A stretch of 19,709 nt of DNA from CAKUFA01 sp963656345. GTDB lineage: Bacteria > Bacillota > Clostridia > Christensenellales > Aristaeellaceae. Positions 1-6,641 of the stretch are shown here, one piece after another. The translations under genes were made by a program, and so were the position numbers. The stretch covers positions 1 to 19,709 of the forward strand of contig CAVKHY010000042.1 of assembly GCA_963656345.1 (NCBI GenBank), written 5' to 3'. The notes beneath the pieces were generated by a model that searched no databases, had not been told where the DNA came from, and worked only from the letters and a program-made list of their open reading frames with translations. The number at the start of each line of letters is the position of its first letter. The first letter of the stretch is position 1.

Positions 1-3
1 GAC

Positions 4-119
4 TAAATGCTACTCTTTTTTCTTCCCAGACTAAATGCCACTGTTAAATGCAGCTCTGGCATTTACTTTGGGAATTCACTTCAAAATTTCAACCTGTATG
101 CAAATGCATTTTTTCTTCC
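4..119. repeat. Cluster of TAAATGC boxes upstream of the GntR gene
   Basis: The heptamer TAAATGC occurs at 4-10, 32-38 and 45-51, and inverted (GCATTTA) at 59-65. The last two form a perfect 7-bp inverted repeat with a 7-base spacer. The 14-mers at 1-14 and 29-42 match at 13 positions. A perfect palindrome AAATGCATTT lies at 102-111. The run TTTTTTCTTCC follows a box at both 16-26 and 109-119. No gene is visible in bases 1-268. The cluster sits just upstream of the promoter at 128-156, so binding sites for the adjacent GntR protein or another regulator are plausible, but that is inference. It could also belong to the end of an unseen upstream unit. Confidence 0.5.
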
Positions 120-127
120 GCAAGGTG

Positions 128-156
128 TTGGTTTTTCCATGAAATGATGCTATACT
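128..156 (+). promoter_or_regulatory. Sigma-A promoter of the gntR-NYN unit
   Basis: TTGGTT (128-133), a 17-base spacer and TATACT (151-156). The -10 matches consensus at five of six positions; the -35 is weaker. Transcription would start near 163, about 105 bases before the GntR start codon. No other good promoter is visible before 269. Confidence 0.5.
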
Positions 157-177
157 GTGATTGTTCGCCTTTGCATG

Positions 178-195
178 TCATGCTGTCCGGCATGA
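178..195. promoter_or_regulatory. Candidate operator: TCATGC-N6-GCATGA inverted repeat
   Basis: A perfect 6-bp inverted repeat (178-183 and 190-195, spacer TGTCCG) lies about 15-32 bases after the predicted transcription start. This position suits a repressor that blocks its own transcript. GntR-family dimers bind palindromes and often autoregulate; the assignment to the protein at 269 is inference. Confidence 0.35.
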
Positions 196-268
196 AGACG
201 TATTGTTCTTGTGCCGTGGGCAGCAAACATGCAACTGTTTATAAGCAGACGATGCAGAGGTGCAGCCT

Positions 269-988
269 ATGAAAAACAAGCAGATTCTGGATTCCGAAAG
301 CTACAGCCCCCTGTACAAACAGCTCATTAAGAAACTGCGCAGCGACATTGCCGACGGGGTGTATCCCGTACACAGCCGCATTCCCTCTGAACAGGAGCTT
401 TGCGCCACCTACGACGTCAGCCGCGTAACCGTCCGCAAAGCGCTGCATGAGCTGACTCAGGAAGGCCTGCTGAAGCGTCATCAAGGGAAGGGTACCTTTG
501 TGAGCATGCCCCGCATTCGCAAAGATCTCCGCGGCATGAACAGCTTTCACGAAGCCTGCCGCATGATGGGCTGTGAAGCAGGCACCCGGCTGGTGCATGC
601 CTCCATGGTGCACGCCAGTGAAGAGGACGTGCAGGAGTTGATGCTTGCCCCGGAGGATGAAGTGGTGGAAATTGTGCGTCTCCGGCTGGCCGACGGCATG
701 CCGGTGATGCTGGAAACCAATCACTTCGCTCCTTCTTTTCAGAGTCTGCTCAGTGCTGACCTGACCGGGTCTTTATATGCGCTTCTTCAAGAACAGCACA
801 TTGAGGCTGCTCAGGGCATTCATGACATTTCCTTGTGCTATGCTACCCCCGCTCAGGCCAAACTGCTGGATGTTTCCGCCGGAGATGCTTTGCTGTGCCT
901 CCACGAAGTGGTGTTTGATCAGCACGGTCAGCCGCTGCATATTTCTCATCAGGTGATTCGAGGCGACCGGTTCACCTTCCGTATTTAA
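269..988 (+). CDS. GntR family (HutC/UTRA subfamily) transcriptional regulator
   Basis: This is a DNA-binding regulator of about 239 residues. The N-terminal part (roughly 10-77) is a GntR winged helix: it has the YKQLIKKLRSDI opening, the PSEQEL motif, then VSRVTVRKALHEL as recognition helix and GKGTFV as wing. The rest (about 95-235) reads as a UTRA ligand-binding domain, ending in the typical HISHQVIRGDRF stretch. In this family the domain binds a small ligand, often a sugar or amino acid derivative, and releases DNA; the ligand here cannot be told. ATG at 269 is chosen because AGAGG at 256-260 lies 8 bases before it; an in-frame GTG at 260 overlaps that box. The NYN gene starts 19 bases after the stop with no terminator between, so the two are probably co-transcribed. 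No metabolic target gene is adjacent. Confidence 0.9.
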   Translation: MKNKQILDSESYSPLYKQLIKKLRSDIADGVYPVHSRIPSEQELCATYDVSRVTVRKALHELTQEGLLKRHQGKGTFVSMPRIRKDLRGMNSFHEACRMMGCEAGTRLVHASMVHASEEDVQELMLAPEDEVVEIVRLRLADGMPVMLETNHFAPSFQSLLSADLTGSLYALLQEQHIEAAQGIHDISLCYATPAQAKLLDVSAGDALLCLHEVVFDQHGQPLHISHQVIRGDRFTFRI

Positions 989-1007
989 TCCGAAGGGACT
1001 GTTTTAT

Positions 1008-2003
1008 TTGAGTAAATTTGCCCTCTTTGTAGATCTGGAAAACTGCGGCGCCAAGGTCGAAACCCTGAACAGCATCCTGGAAAAAGTGAAAATCCGCGGC
1101 GATATTCTGCTGGGCAAGGTATATGGGTACACAGATCGGTTCAGCGACCTGAAAGAGGTGCTGCTGAGCAATACTTTCTCTGTCGTTCCCTCCCTGCGCT
1201 ACGGCATTGCCCAGAAGAACAACGCTGACATTCTGTTGGTGATTGACGCGCTGGAGGTTGCCTACACCAACGACCGGATCGACTCCTTCTGCATTGTTTC
1301 CGGTGACAGCGACTATACGCCTCTTGTAGGTCGGCTGAAATCCATGGGGAAGTTCGTGCTGGGCATCAGTCGAAGCGAAGCTGCCAGCACCATTTTCATC
1401 AACGCCTGCAACGAGTTTCAGTTTCTGGAGAGTGTTGGCAGCCGTAAGGTAAACAACACTCCCTCCAAGAAGCACAAGGTCACGACCAGCAATGAGGAAA
1501 TGATGGACGAAGCAGAGCTGAACAAGCTGCTGTGCAGTGTCTTTGAGGAATCCTCCGATACAGACGAAATGTACGCCAGTGAACTGAAAGGCGTTCTGCT
1601 GCGGCTGCGGCCTGACTTTAATGAAAAGTCCTACGGCTGCGCTACCTTCTACAAGCTGCTGCTGAAGTTGGCCGCAAAGTTCGGCGACCTGCACGTGAAA
1701 AATGACAATTTCAATGTGATGGTCAGCCTGAACAGCCCTGTCGAGGCAGAAAGTCATCCCCAGCTTACCAAGGACAACTGGAAGGACGCTTTTGCCGCTC
1801 AGCTGCAGGCCTATAAAGATGGAGGATTCGATCGAGTGAATCCTTCCATCCTGAAGGCCGATATCCTGACTACCTATCCCGACTTTACCGAGCGTGCCAT
1901 TGGCTTCAAGCGGTTCTCTGACATGCTGAAGCAGCTGGAGAAGGATGGTTTATTGGTAGTAGAAATGGATGAGCAGAAGACCATGCTTATTAAGCTGCTG
2001 TAA
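1008..2003 (+). CDS. NYN-domain predicted RNase with two OST-HTH/LOTUS domains
   Basis: 331 residues, with three parts. Residues 3-142 are an NYN (PIN-like, LabA/DUF88) nuclease domain: FVDLEN gives D9 and N12, the NADILLVIDALE stretch gives D74 and D80, and SGDSDY gives D100 and D102. These acidic residues form the metal site in the family, so it looks catalytically intact. A polar linker (about 145-165) leads to two OST-HTH/LOTUS-like modules, about 168-232 and 255-322, each with a Tyr/Phe-rich F.KLL or F.DML helix. LOTUS domains bind RNA, so an RNA-directed nuclease is the likely role; the target is unknown. The start is TTG at 1008, with GAAGGGA at 992-998 as ribosome site. It follows the GntR gene by 19 bases and ends in a hairpin terminator. 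It is cytosolic, with no signal peptide. Confidence 0.85.
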   Translation: MSKFALFVDLENCGAKVETLNSILEKVKIRGDILLGKVYGYTDRFSDLKEVLLSNTFSVVPSLRYGIAQKNNADILLVIDALEVAYTNDRIDSFCIVSGDSDYTPLVGRLKSMGKFVLGISRSEAASTIFINACNEFQFLESVGSRKVNNTPSKKHKVTTSNEEMMDEAELNKLLCSVFEESSDTDEMYASELKGVLLRLRPDFNEKSYGCATFYKLLLKLAAKFGDLHVKNDNFNVMVSLNSPVEAESHPQLTKDNWKDAFAAQLQAYKDGGFDRVNPSILKADILTTYPDFTERAIGFKRFSDMLKQLEKDGLLVVEMDEQKTMLIKLL

Positions 2004-2015
2004 GCCATGACATTG

Positions 2016-2043
2016 CTCTGCCCTTTGACAGGCAGAGTTTTTT
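2016..2043 (+). terminator. Intrinsic terminator after the NYN gene
   Basis: CTCTGCC (2016-2022) pairs perfectly with GGCAGAG (2031-2037) across an 8-base loop, followed by six T (2038-2043). It lies 12 bases after the stop codon. Its loop contains the -35 box of the next promoter. Confidence 0.85.
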
Positions 2044-2053
2044 CTTGTACAAT
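2025..2053 (+). promoter_or_regulatory. Near-consensus sigma-A promoter of the Lrp-aminotransferase unit
   Basis: TTGACA (2025-2030), exactly 17 bases, then TACAAT (2048-2053): 11 of 12 consensus positions. The -35 box is the loop of the upstream terminator hairpin, and the spacer contains its 3' arm and T-tract. The transcription start would be near 2060, some 35 bases before the TTG start at 2095. Confidence 0.8.
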
Positions 2054-2094
2054 CAATACATGCAACCAAAGAAGGATTGAAAGGAGTGCTCCCT

Positions 2095-2586
2095 TTGAAA
2101 AAGCTGGAAAGCGATCTTCTGGAGCTGTTGAAAGAGGATTGCCGATTGAGTGTGGACAAGCTGGCCGTAATGACTGGCGCCACGCCGGAAGAAGTGAGTG
2201 AAACCATCCGCCACTTGGAGGAAGAGCGGGTGATCCTCCGCTACGCCCCCACCATTAACTGGGACAAGACGGATCGGGAACGTGTGGAGGCCATGATCGA
2301 GGTGCGCGTAACCCCTCAGCGGGACATGGGCTTTGATGCGGTTGCCAAGCGGATCTATCGCTTTGAGGAAGTGAAGAGCGTCTACCTGATGAGCGGCAGC
2401 TATGACCTGCTTGTGCTGGTGGAAGCGCGCACGCTGAAGGATCTGGCACTGTTCGTATCCGAAAAGCTGTCCACCCTGGAGATGGTTACCGGTACGGCTA
2501 CCAGCTTTGTGCTGAAGCGGTACAAGGAGGAGGGCGTCATCTTCGAGGGTGACAAGTCTGATCAGCGGCTGGTGATTTCTCCGTGA
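2095..2586 (+). CDS. Lrp/AsnC family transcriptional regulator
   Basis: About 163 residues, the usual length for Lrp/AsnC. Residues 1-50 form the winged helix-turn-helix (LLELLKEDCRLSVDKLAVM, then SETIRHLEEERVI), and about 65-145 form the RAM/AsnC ligand domain, with VYLMSGSYDLLVLVEA as its beta-strand core including the conserved G-YD. These proteins form octamers and sense amino acids. The start is TTG at 2095: AAGGAG at 2081-2086 lies 8 bases before it, while an in-frame TTG at 2077 would lie ahead of that box. The stop overlaps the GTG start of the aminotransferase by 4 bases (2583-2586), so the two are translationally coupled. The regulator probably controls or senses the amino acid metabolism of that enzyme. 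This is inference from the pairing. Confidence 0.9.
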   Translation: MKKLESDLLELLKEDCRLSVDKLAVMTGATPEEVSETIRHLEEERVILRYAPTINWDKTDRERVEAMIEVRVTPQRDMGFDAVAKRIYRFEEVKSVYLMSGSYDLLVLVEARTLKDLALFVSEKLSTLEMVTGTATSFVLKRYKEEGVIFEGDKSDQRLVISP

Positions 2587-3764
2587 CGTACGAGCAGTAT
2601 CTGAATCCCCGGGTAGCAGCCGTTCCGCCAAGCGGCATCCGGCGTTTCTTTGACCTGGCTGCCACCATGAAGGATACGATTTCCCTGGGCGTAGGCGAGC
2701 CGGACTTCATTACCCCCTATCACATCCGCAACGCCGCCATTAACAGCATTGTTGACGGCGAAACCCAGTATACAGCCAACCGGGGATTGCTTCCTTTGCG
2801 TCAGGAAATCGCCTGGTATCTGGAGCACCGGTATCATCTTACGTACAACCCGGAAACCCAGGTGTTGGTTACCGTAGGTGCAAGTGAATCCATCGATGTA
2901 GCGCTCCGTGCCATTGTCTCTGCCGGAGACGAAGTACTGGTGCCGGAACCCAGCTATGTCAGCTACAGTCCCAGCGTCATCTTTGCAGGCGGCACGCCTG
3001 TGGGCGTTGTTACCACGGCAGAGACGGACTTCCGCTTGAGTGCAGAGGCTGTCCGCAAGGCCATCACCCCTCGAACCAAAGCCTTGATCCTGCCCTACCC
3101 CAACAATCCCACCGGCGCCATTATGGAAAAGCAGGACTTGGAAGCCTTGGCCGAGGTCATTCGTGAGAAGAAGATTCTCGTCATTTCCGACGAGATTTAT
3201 TCCGAGCTGACCTATGGGGATCGGCATCACGTCAGCTTTGCTTCCCTGCCCGGCATGGCAGACTATACCCTGACCATTAACGGCTTCAGCAAGTCCTTTG
3301 CCATGACAGGCTGGCGTGTGGGCTACATTTGCGGTCCTGAAGAGCTGATTAGCGTGATGAACAAGATTCACCAGTACGGCATTCTCTGCGCCCCCCGTCA
3401 GGGGCAGGCTGCCGCCTTGGAGGCCCTCCGCTCCGGCCGGGAAAACGGCTATGAAGACGTGCTGCGCATGCGGGACAGCTATGACCGCCGCCGCCGGCTC
3501 ATGGTGGAAAGCTTCCGTGCCATGGGGCTGGAATGCTTTGAGCCCCTGGGGGCTTTCTATGTATTCCCGTCCATTGCCTCCACCGGCATGAGCAGTGAAG
3601 CTTTCTGTGAAAAGCTGCTGCGGGACAAGCACGTTGCCTGCGTTCCCGGCACAGCCTTCGGCCCCTGCGGCGAAGGACACATCCGCTGCAGCTATGCCAC
3701 CGGCATCGAAAAGCTGACCACTGCGCTGGATCGGATGGGCGAATTTTTACAAGAGAACTGCTGA
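2583..3764 (+). CDS. PLP-dependent class I/II aminotransferase
   Basis: 393 residues, full length for fold-type I aspartate aminotransferase relatives. Visible landmarks: LGVGEPDF near residue 35-42, YPNNPTG at 172-178 (N175 contacts the cofactor), D203 and Y206 in ISDEIYSELTY, the Schiff-base lysine K237 in NGFSKSFAMTGWR, and the carboxylate-binding arginine R368 in GHIRCSY. All key residues are present, so it should move amino groups between an amino acid and a 2-oxo acid. The substrate cannot be fixed from sequence; aspartate, aromatic amino acids or a lysine-pathway intermediate are possible. It starts with GTG, overlapping the stop of the Lrp regulator, and has no separate ribosome site beyond coupling. 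The neighbour suggests amino-acid-responsive control. Confidence 0.92.
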   Translation: MTYEQYLNPRVAAVPPSGIRRFFDLAATMKDTISLGVGEPDFITPYHIRNAAINSIVDGETQYTANRGLLPLRQEIAWYLEHRYHLTYNPETQVLVTVGASESIDVALRAIVSAGDEVLVPEPSYVSYSPSVIFAGGTPVGVVTTAETDFRLSAEAVRKAITPRTKALILPYPNNPTGAIMEKQDLEALAEVIREKKILVISDEIYSELTYGDRHHVSFASLPGMADYTLTINGFSKSFAMTGWRVGYICGPEELISVMNKIHQYGILCAPRQGQAAALEALRSGRENGYEDVLRMRDSYDRRRRLMVESFRAMGLECFEPLGAFYVFPSIASTGMSSEAFCEKLLRDKHVACVPGTAFGPCGEGHIRCSYATGIEKLTTALDRMGEFLQENC

Positions 3765-3788
3765 CGTTGCCTTTTGGGATGAAAACCA

Positions 3789-3850
3789 GCTTCCGTTTCG
3801 TTTATAAACCGAAGCGTGCTTCATTCCATTCCAGGACGCTTCGAGGAGGT
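3789..3850 (+). promoter_or_regulatory. Competing GAAGC/GCTTC hairpins before the CapA ribosome site
   Basis: CGAAGCG (3810-3816) pairs perfectly with CGCTTCG (3837-3843) over 20 bases. The second arm abuts the GAGGAGGT ribosome site (3843-3850). The GAAGC core can instead pair with GCTTC at 3789-3793 or 3818-3822. The 10-bp palindrome GTTTATAAAC lies at 3800-3809. A weak terminator for the upstream gene or control of translation are both possible. No convincing promoter was found in this 91-base gap. Confidence 0.3.
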
Positions 3851-3855
3851 ATCCA

Positions 3856-5013
3856 ATGCAAAGATTTGCAGCGCTTTTTCTTGCGCTGATGCTGATCTGT
3901 CTTCCTGTGATGGCCGAAGAAGAGGATGACCTGTCCATGGATGACATTCTGGACAAGGCCAATCCGGAGGTGGTCACCGATACGGTGGTAAAGCCCAGTG
4001 ACGGAACGGACGACGTTACCGTTGAAGAAGAGGAAGAAGAAAGCATCTACGAAAGCGACGGCTCCGTGCTCATTACCATTTCCGCCACCGGCGACTTTAC
4101 CATCGGCGGTGACAGCCGCAAGAGCACTGACATTTTTGCTGATGAACTGAAAAAGCAGGGCGGCGATATTAACTTCACCATGCGCAATGTTCGGGATATT
4201 CTCATGGCAGATGACCTGACCATTGTGAACTTCGAAGGCACGCTGACCAACTCCACCTATGTGCCCAGCAACAAAAAAGAAAATCAGTTCCTGTTCAGTG
4301 CTCCCCCCAGCTACGTCAGCATGCTGTCCGATAACGGCATTGAAGCCGTGTCTCTGGAGAACAATCACGTCATGGACCATGGGGAAGACGCCTATGAGGA
4401 CACCAAACAGGCCTTGCGGGATGCCGGCATTGTGTACTCCAACTCCACGGAGGAAGGCGTTATCAATGTGAAGGGTGTGGAAATCTGCATGCTTTCCTAC
4501 CTATGCATTGACCGATATGATTCTCTTTGGGATAAGGTACCTGCGGATATTGCCGCTGCCAAGGAAAAGTATCCCATTGTGATTGTCAGCTTCCACTGGG
4601 GCAACGAAAAGGATTACTCCCCCACTAACAATCAGATCAAAATGGGACACCTGGCGGTTGACAGTGGTGCCGACCTGGTGCTGGGGCATCACAGTCACCG
4701 CATCAATCCCATTGAGTACTACAACGGCGTGTACATCTGCTACTCCCTGGGGAACTTCTGCTTCTCCGGCAACAGCAAACCCAGTGACATGAGCAGTTTC
4801 ATTTTCCAAACACGTTTCCGCATGCGGAACGATACCATCACCAATGAGGGTTTCCGCATTATTCCCATCCGAATTTCCAGCCGAACGGATCGGAATGATT
4901 TCACCCCCACCGTGCTGACCAAGGAGACCGCTATTGACAGCGTGCTGACCACCTTGAAGGCTAACGGCAAGAAGCTGGAATACGTGGTAGACGAGTATCC
5001 GCTGGAATGGTAG
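3856..5013 (+). CDS. Exported CapA-family metallophosphatase-like protein
   Basis: 385 residues. Residues 1-20 are a signal peptide ending in VMA, followed by a very acidic linker (21-65) with a run of six Glu. From about 71 the CapA/PgsA fold of the calcineurin-like superfamily is clear: ATGDFTIGG (D80), NFEGTL (N125, E127), ENNHVMDHG (N170, H171), SFHWGNE (H247) and GHHSH (H278-H281), then YSLGN. These are the metal and phosphate ligands of the family. Members were named for poly-gamma-glutamate or capsule assembly, but most act in unknown steps at the cell surface; no pgsB/pgsC-like gene is adjacent, so capsule making is not supported. The ribosome site GAGGAGGT ends 5 bases before the ATG. 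A strong hairpin follows the stop. Confidence 0.85.
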   Translation: MQRFAALFLALMLICLPVMAEEEDDLSMDDILDKANPEVVTDTVVKPSDGTDDVTVEEEEEESIYESDGSVLITISATGDFTIGGDSRKSTDIFADELKKQGGDINFTMRNVRDILMADDLTIVNFEGTLTNSTYVPSNKKENQFLFSAPPSYVSMLSDNGIEAVSLENNHVMDHGEDAYEDTKQALRDAGIVYSNSTEEGVINVKGVEICMLSYLCIDRYDSLWDKVPADIAAAKEKYPIVIVSFHWGNEKDYSPTNNQIKMGHLAVDSGADLVLGHHSHRINPIEYYNGVYICYSLGNFCFSGNSKPSDMSSFIFQTRFRMRNDTITNEGFRIIPIRISSRTDRNDFTPTVLTKETAIDSVLTTLKANGKKLEYVVDEYPLEW

Positions 5014-5016
5014 AAA

Positions 5017-5053
5017 CAAAGGGTGTGCGTTCTGTATGAGCGCACACCCTTTG
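5017..5053. terminator. Bidirectional terminator between CapA and acpS
   Basis: A perfect 13-bp stem, CAAAGGGTGTGCG (5017-5029) with CGCACACCCTTTG (5041-5053), and an 11-base loop. It fills the gap between two convergent genes. T-rich bases follow on the minus strand (TTTGTTT); the plus-strand tract is weaker. Confidence 0.8.
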
Positions 5054-5054
5054 C

Positions 5055-5420
5055 TTATGGATTCCAAATGCACACAGCTGCGGCAACGCCCCCATCGTGG
5101 GAAATGCTCAGCAGGAAATCTTCATCCCTGCCGAAGGCCGCCGCTTTGCCCTGCAGGCGGTAGCACGGCTGTCCCAGTTCTGTGTGGGTAACGCCCACAT
5201 CTCTCAGCGGCAGCACAATGCCGATCCCTACTGCCTTCAGGAATGCTTCCTTTGCAGCATAAATCCCGGCCATGGTTTCCCCAGCAGCTTTTCCTCTGCT
5301 GCGGATGTATTGCCTTTCTTCTTCATTGAAATATTTTTGCAGGAAGGATTCGTGCTCCATCAAAGCATCCATGCGTGCAACCGCACACAAATCCAGCCCT
5401 ACGCCCCGTGCCTTACACAT
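5055..5420 (-). CDS. acpS: Holo-[acyl-carrier-protein] synthase
   Basis: 121 residues, normal for AcpS. The enzyme moves 4'-phosphopantetheine from coenzyme A to the serine of acyl carrier protein, activating it for fatty acid synthesis. Seen: GVGLDLCAVARM at the N-terminus (D10 is a Mg ligand), FNEEERQYI, the hallmark AAKEAFLKAVG (E58 is a Mg ligand), and LSISHDGGVAAA near the C-terminus. The ATG at 5420 is chosen because the family starts just before the G-x-G-x-D stretch; further-upstream codons in frame lie inside birA and do not look like AcpS. It overlaps the end of birA by 8 bases (5413-5420), so the two are in one transcript and probably coupled in translation; no clear ribosome site is seen. 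The C-terminus runs to the convergent terminator. Confidence 0.92.
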   Translation of the reverse strand: MCKARGVGLDLCAVARMDALMEHESFLQKYFNEEERQYIRSRGKAAGETMAGIYAAKEAFLKAVGIGIVLPLRDVGVTHTELGQPCYRLQGKAAAFGRDEDFLLSISHDGGVAAAVCIWNP

Positions 5421-6378
5421 AGCCCATGACCCCGCGCACGGACACATCGCCGCTAAGCACCCGGCGAAGCTGGCCATCGTCATCCCGCACAAGCAGTGCG
5501 CCGGTTTCATCAATGCTTTCCGCCACGCCAACAAAGTCCACACTGCCGGATACATGCACCCGGCTGCCAAGCGTGCAGCTGTTGGCCTTATAGGTATCCA
5601 TGATTGCCTCAAAGCCGCCCTCTTCCAGCCTGTCCATCAAATCTTCCATGGCTGTCAGGTAGTGGACAATCAAGTCCCGACGCTTAGGCACAGGAGCAAA
5701 TTCTTCAATGGCAATGGCACGCTCCGCCAGTTCAGGCGGATAGGCGCCTTTCTTCACGTTCAGCCCCGTACCTACCACCACGTACTCAATGGCATCCGGG
5801 TCAGCCCCCATCTCCAGCAGAATGCCGCAAATTTTCCTGCCGTTGTGTACCAAATCATTGGGCCATTTAATGGCGCAGTCCGCCCCGGTCACCTCCTGCA
5901 CAGCCCGGCTCATGGCCATAGCGGTGCACAGGGTAATCAGAGGCGCATGCGAGGGAGTCAGGTGCGGACGGAGAAGCAGGGAAATCCACAAGCCCTGTCC
6001 TGCCGGGCTGATCCACTGCCGCCCCAGGCGGCCTTTGCCTGCTGTTTGGCATTCCGCTACGCACAGACTGCCGCCGGGTGCGCCGGCAATGGCCATCTGT
6101 TTTACCTGCACATTGGAGGAGTCCGTCTCTTCCAGATATCGGTTTTCACCTTGACCCATATAACGGGTGGTCAGTTTTCCCTTCCACAGTTCCGGTGCAA
6201 GGCTGTCGCCGCTTTCCAGACGGTAACCCCGCTTGCCGCCGCTTTCAATCTGCCACCCCTGTTCCTTCAGTACGCCGATACGCTTCCATACAGCGGCTCG
6301 GCTGATACCCATCTCCCGACTGATTTCTTCCCCGGAAACATACTGCCCGTCCGATAAAATTTCAAGAATGCTGCGCAT
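5413..6378 (-). CDS. birA: Bifunctional biotin-protein ligase / biotin operon repressor
   Basis: 321 residues, the length of two-function BirA. Residues 1-60 are a winged helix-turn-helix (SGEEISREMGISRAAVWKRI, then GYRLES), so this is the repressor-capable class. Residues 80-265 are the ligase domain: TDSSN at 85-89, the biotinyl-AMP loop GKGRLGRQW at 114-122, KWPNDL at 171-176, KICGIL at 182-187 and GTGLNV at 203-208. A C-terminal SH3-like domain follows (about 268-318). It attaches biotin to acetyl-CoA carboxylase and similar enzymes through biotinyl-AMP, and may repress biotin genes when the ligand is abundant. GAGGAG at 6383-6388 (minus strand) precedes the ATG. It shares a transcript with acpS. 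No biotin synthesis genes or clear BirA operator are in the window. Confidence 0.94.
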   Translation of the reverse strand: MRSILEILSDGQYVSGEEISREMGISRAAVWKRIGVLKEQGWQIESGGKRGYRLESGDSLAPELWKGKLTTRYMGQGENRYLEETDSSNVQVKQMAIAGAPGGSLCVAECQTAGKGRLGRQWISPAGQGLWISLLLRPHLTPSHAPLITLCTAMAMSRAVQEVTGADCAIKWPNDLVHNGRKICGILLEMGADPDAIEYVVVGTGLNVKKGAYPPELAERAIAIEEFAPVPKRRDLIVHYLTAMEDLMDRLEEGGFEAIMDTYKANSCTLGSRVHVSGSVDFVGVAESIDETGALLVRDDDGQLRRVLSGDVSVRGVMGYV

Positions 6379-6444
6379 GGCTCTCCTCGTTTATTTCAAA
6401 ACTGTTACAATTCTATCATGGCTCGGAACTGCCGTTCCAGCCCT

Positions 6445-6473
6445 ATTGTAGCGCATTCCCCTGCCGGATGCAA
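6445..6473 (-). promoter_or_regulatory. Promoter of birA-acpS
   Basis: On the minus strand: TTGCAT (6473-6468), a 17-base spacer and TACAAT (6450-6445). The -10 is strong, the -35 matches only the TTG. An inverted repeat GGAAC-N4-GTTCC lies at 6425-6438, at or just after the predicted start site; it could be an operator or a short leader hairpin. Confidence 0.5.
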
Positions 6474-6483
6474 GGAAAAAACC

Positions 6484-6512
6484 TTGATTTGTCAGCATAA
6501 AACGATTATACT
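6484..6512 (+). promoter_or_regulatory. Promoter of the MoxR operon
   Basis: TTGATT (6484-6489), 17 bases, TATACT (6507-6512). It is divergent from the birA promoter, with only about 10 bases between the -35 boxes, so one bound regulator could affect both. The leader to the MoxR start is about 120 bases. Confidence 0.65.
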
Positions 6513-6573
6513 GTTAGGGTACTCAATTTGTGACAACCTTGTTGCAAAATAATGTATGTCATGAAATAAGTAC

Positions 6574-6608
6574 GTTCCCTGTCATTCACCGGGGAACCAT
6601 TTTCTTTT
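6574..6608 (+). promoter_or_regulatory. Leader hairpin with T-rich tail before the MoxR gene
   Basis: GTTCCC (6574-6579) pairs with GGGAAC (6592-6597) across 12 bases and is followed by ATTTTCTTTT (6599-6608). A second weaker stem, CAAC-CTT-GTTG, lies at 6534-6544. The form resembles a weak terminator inside the leader, which might attenuate the operon, but no partner antiterminator was found. Confidence 0.3.
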
Positions 6609-6641
6609 GAACATCGTCCTATTTCAAGGAGGTACGGCGTG

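Noticed and set aside
48..272. Open frame of 74 codons in the first 272 bases
   Set aside because: No ribosome site, Cys/His-rich unlikely product, and it runs through the promoter and operator-like elements.
5272..6357. Plus-strand open frame of about 361 codons opposite birA and acpS
   Set aside because: Both minus-strand genes carry complete family motifs; the plus-strand product has none and no ribosome site.
6552..6569. Five-codon ORF (MYVMK) in the MoxR leader
   Set aside because: No ribosome site precedes it and it does not overlap the following stem, so there is no support for a leader peptide here.
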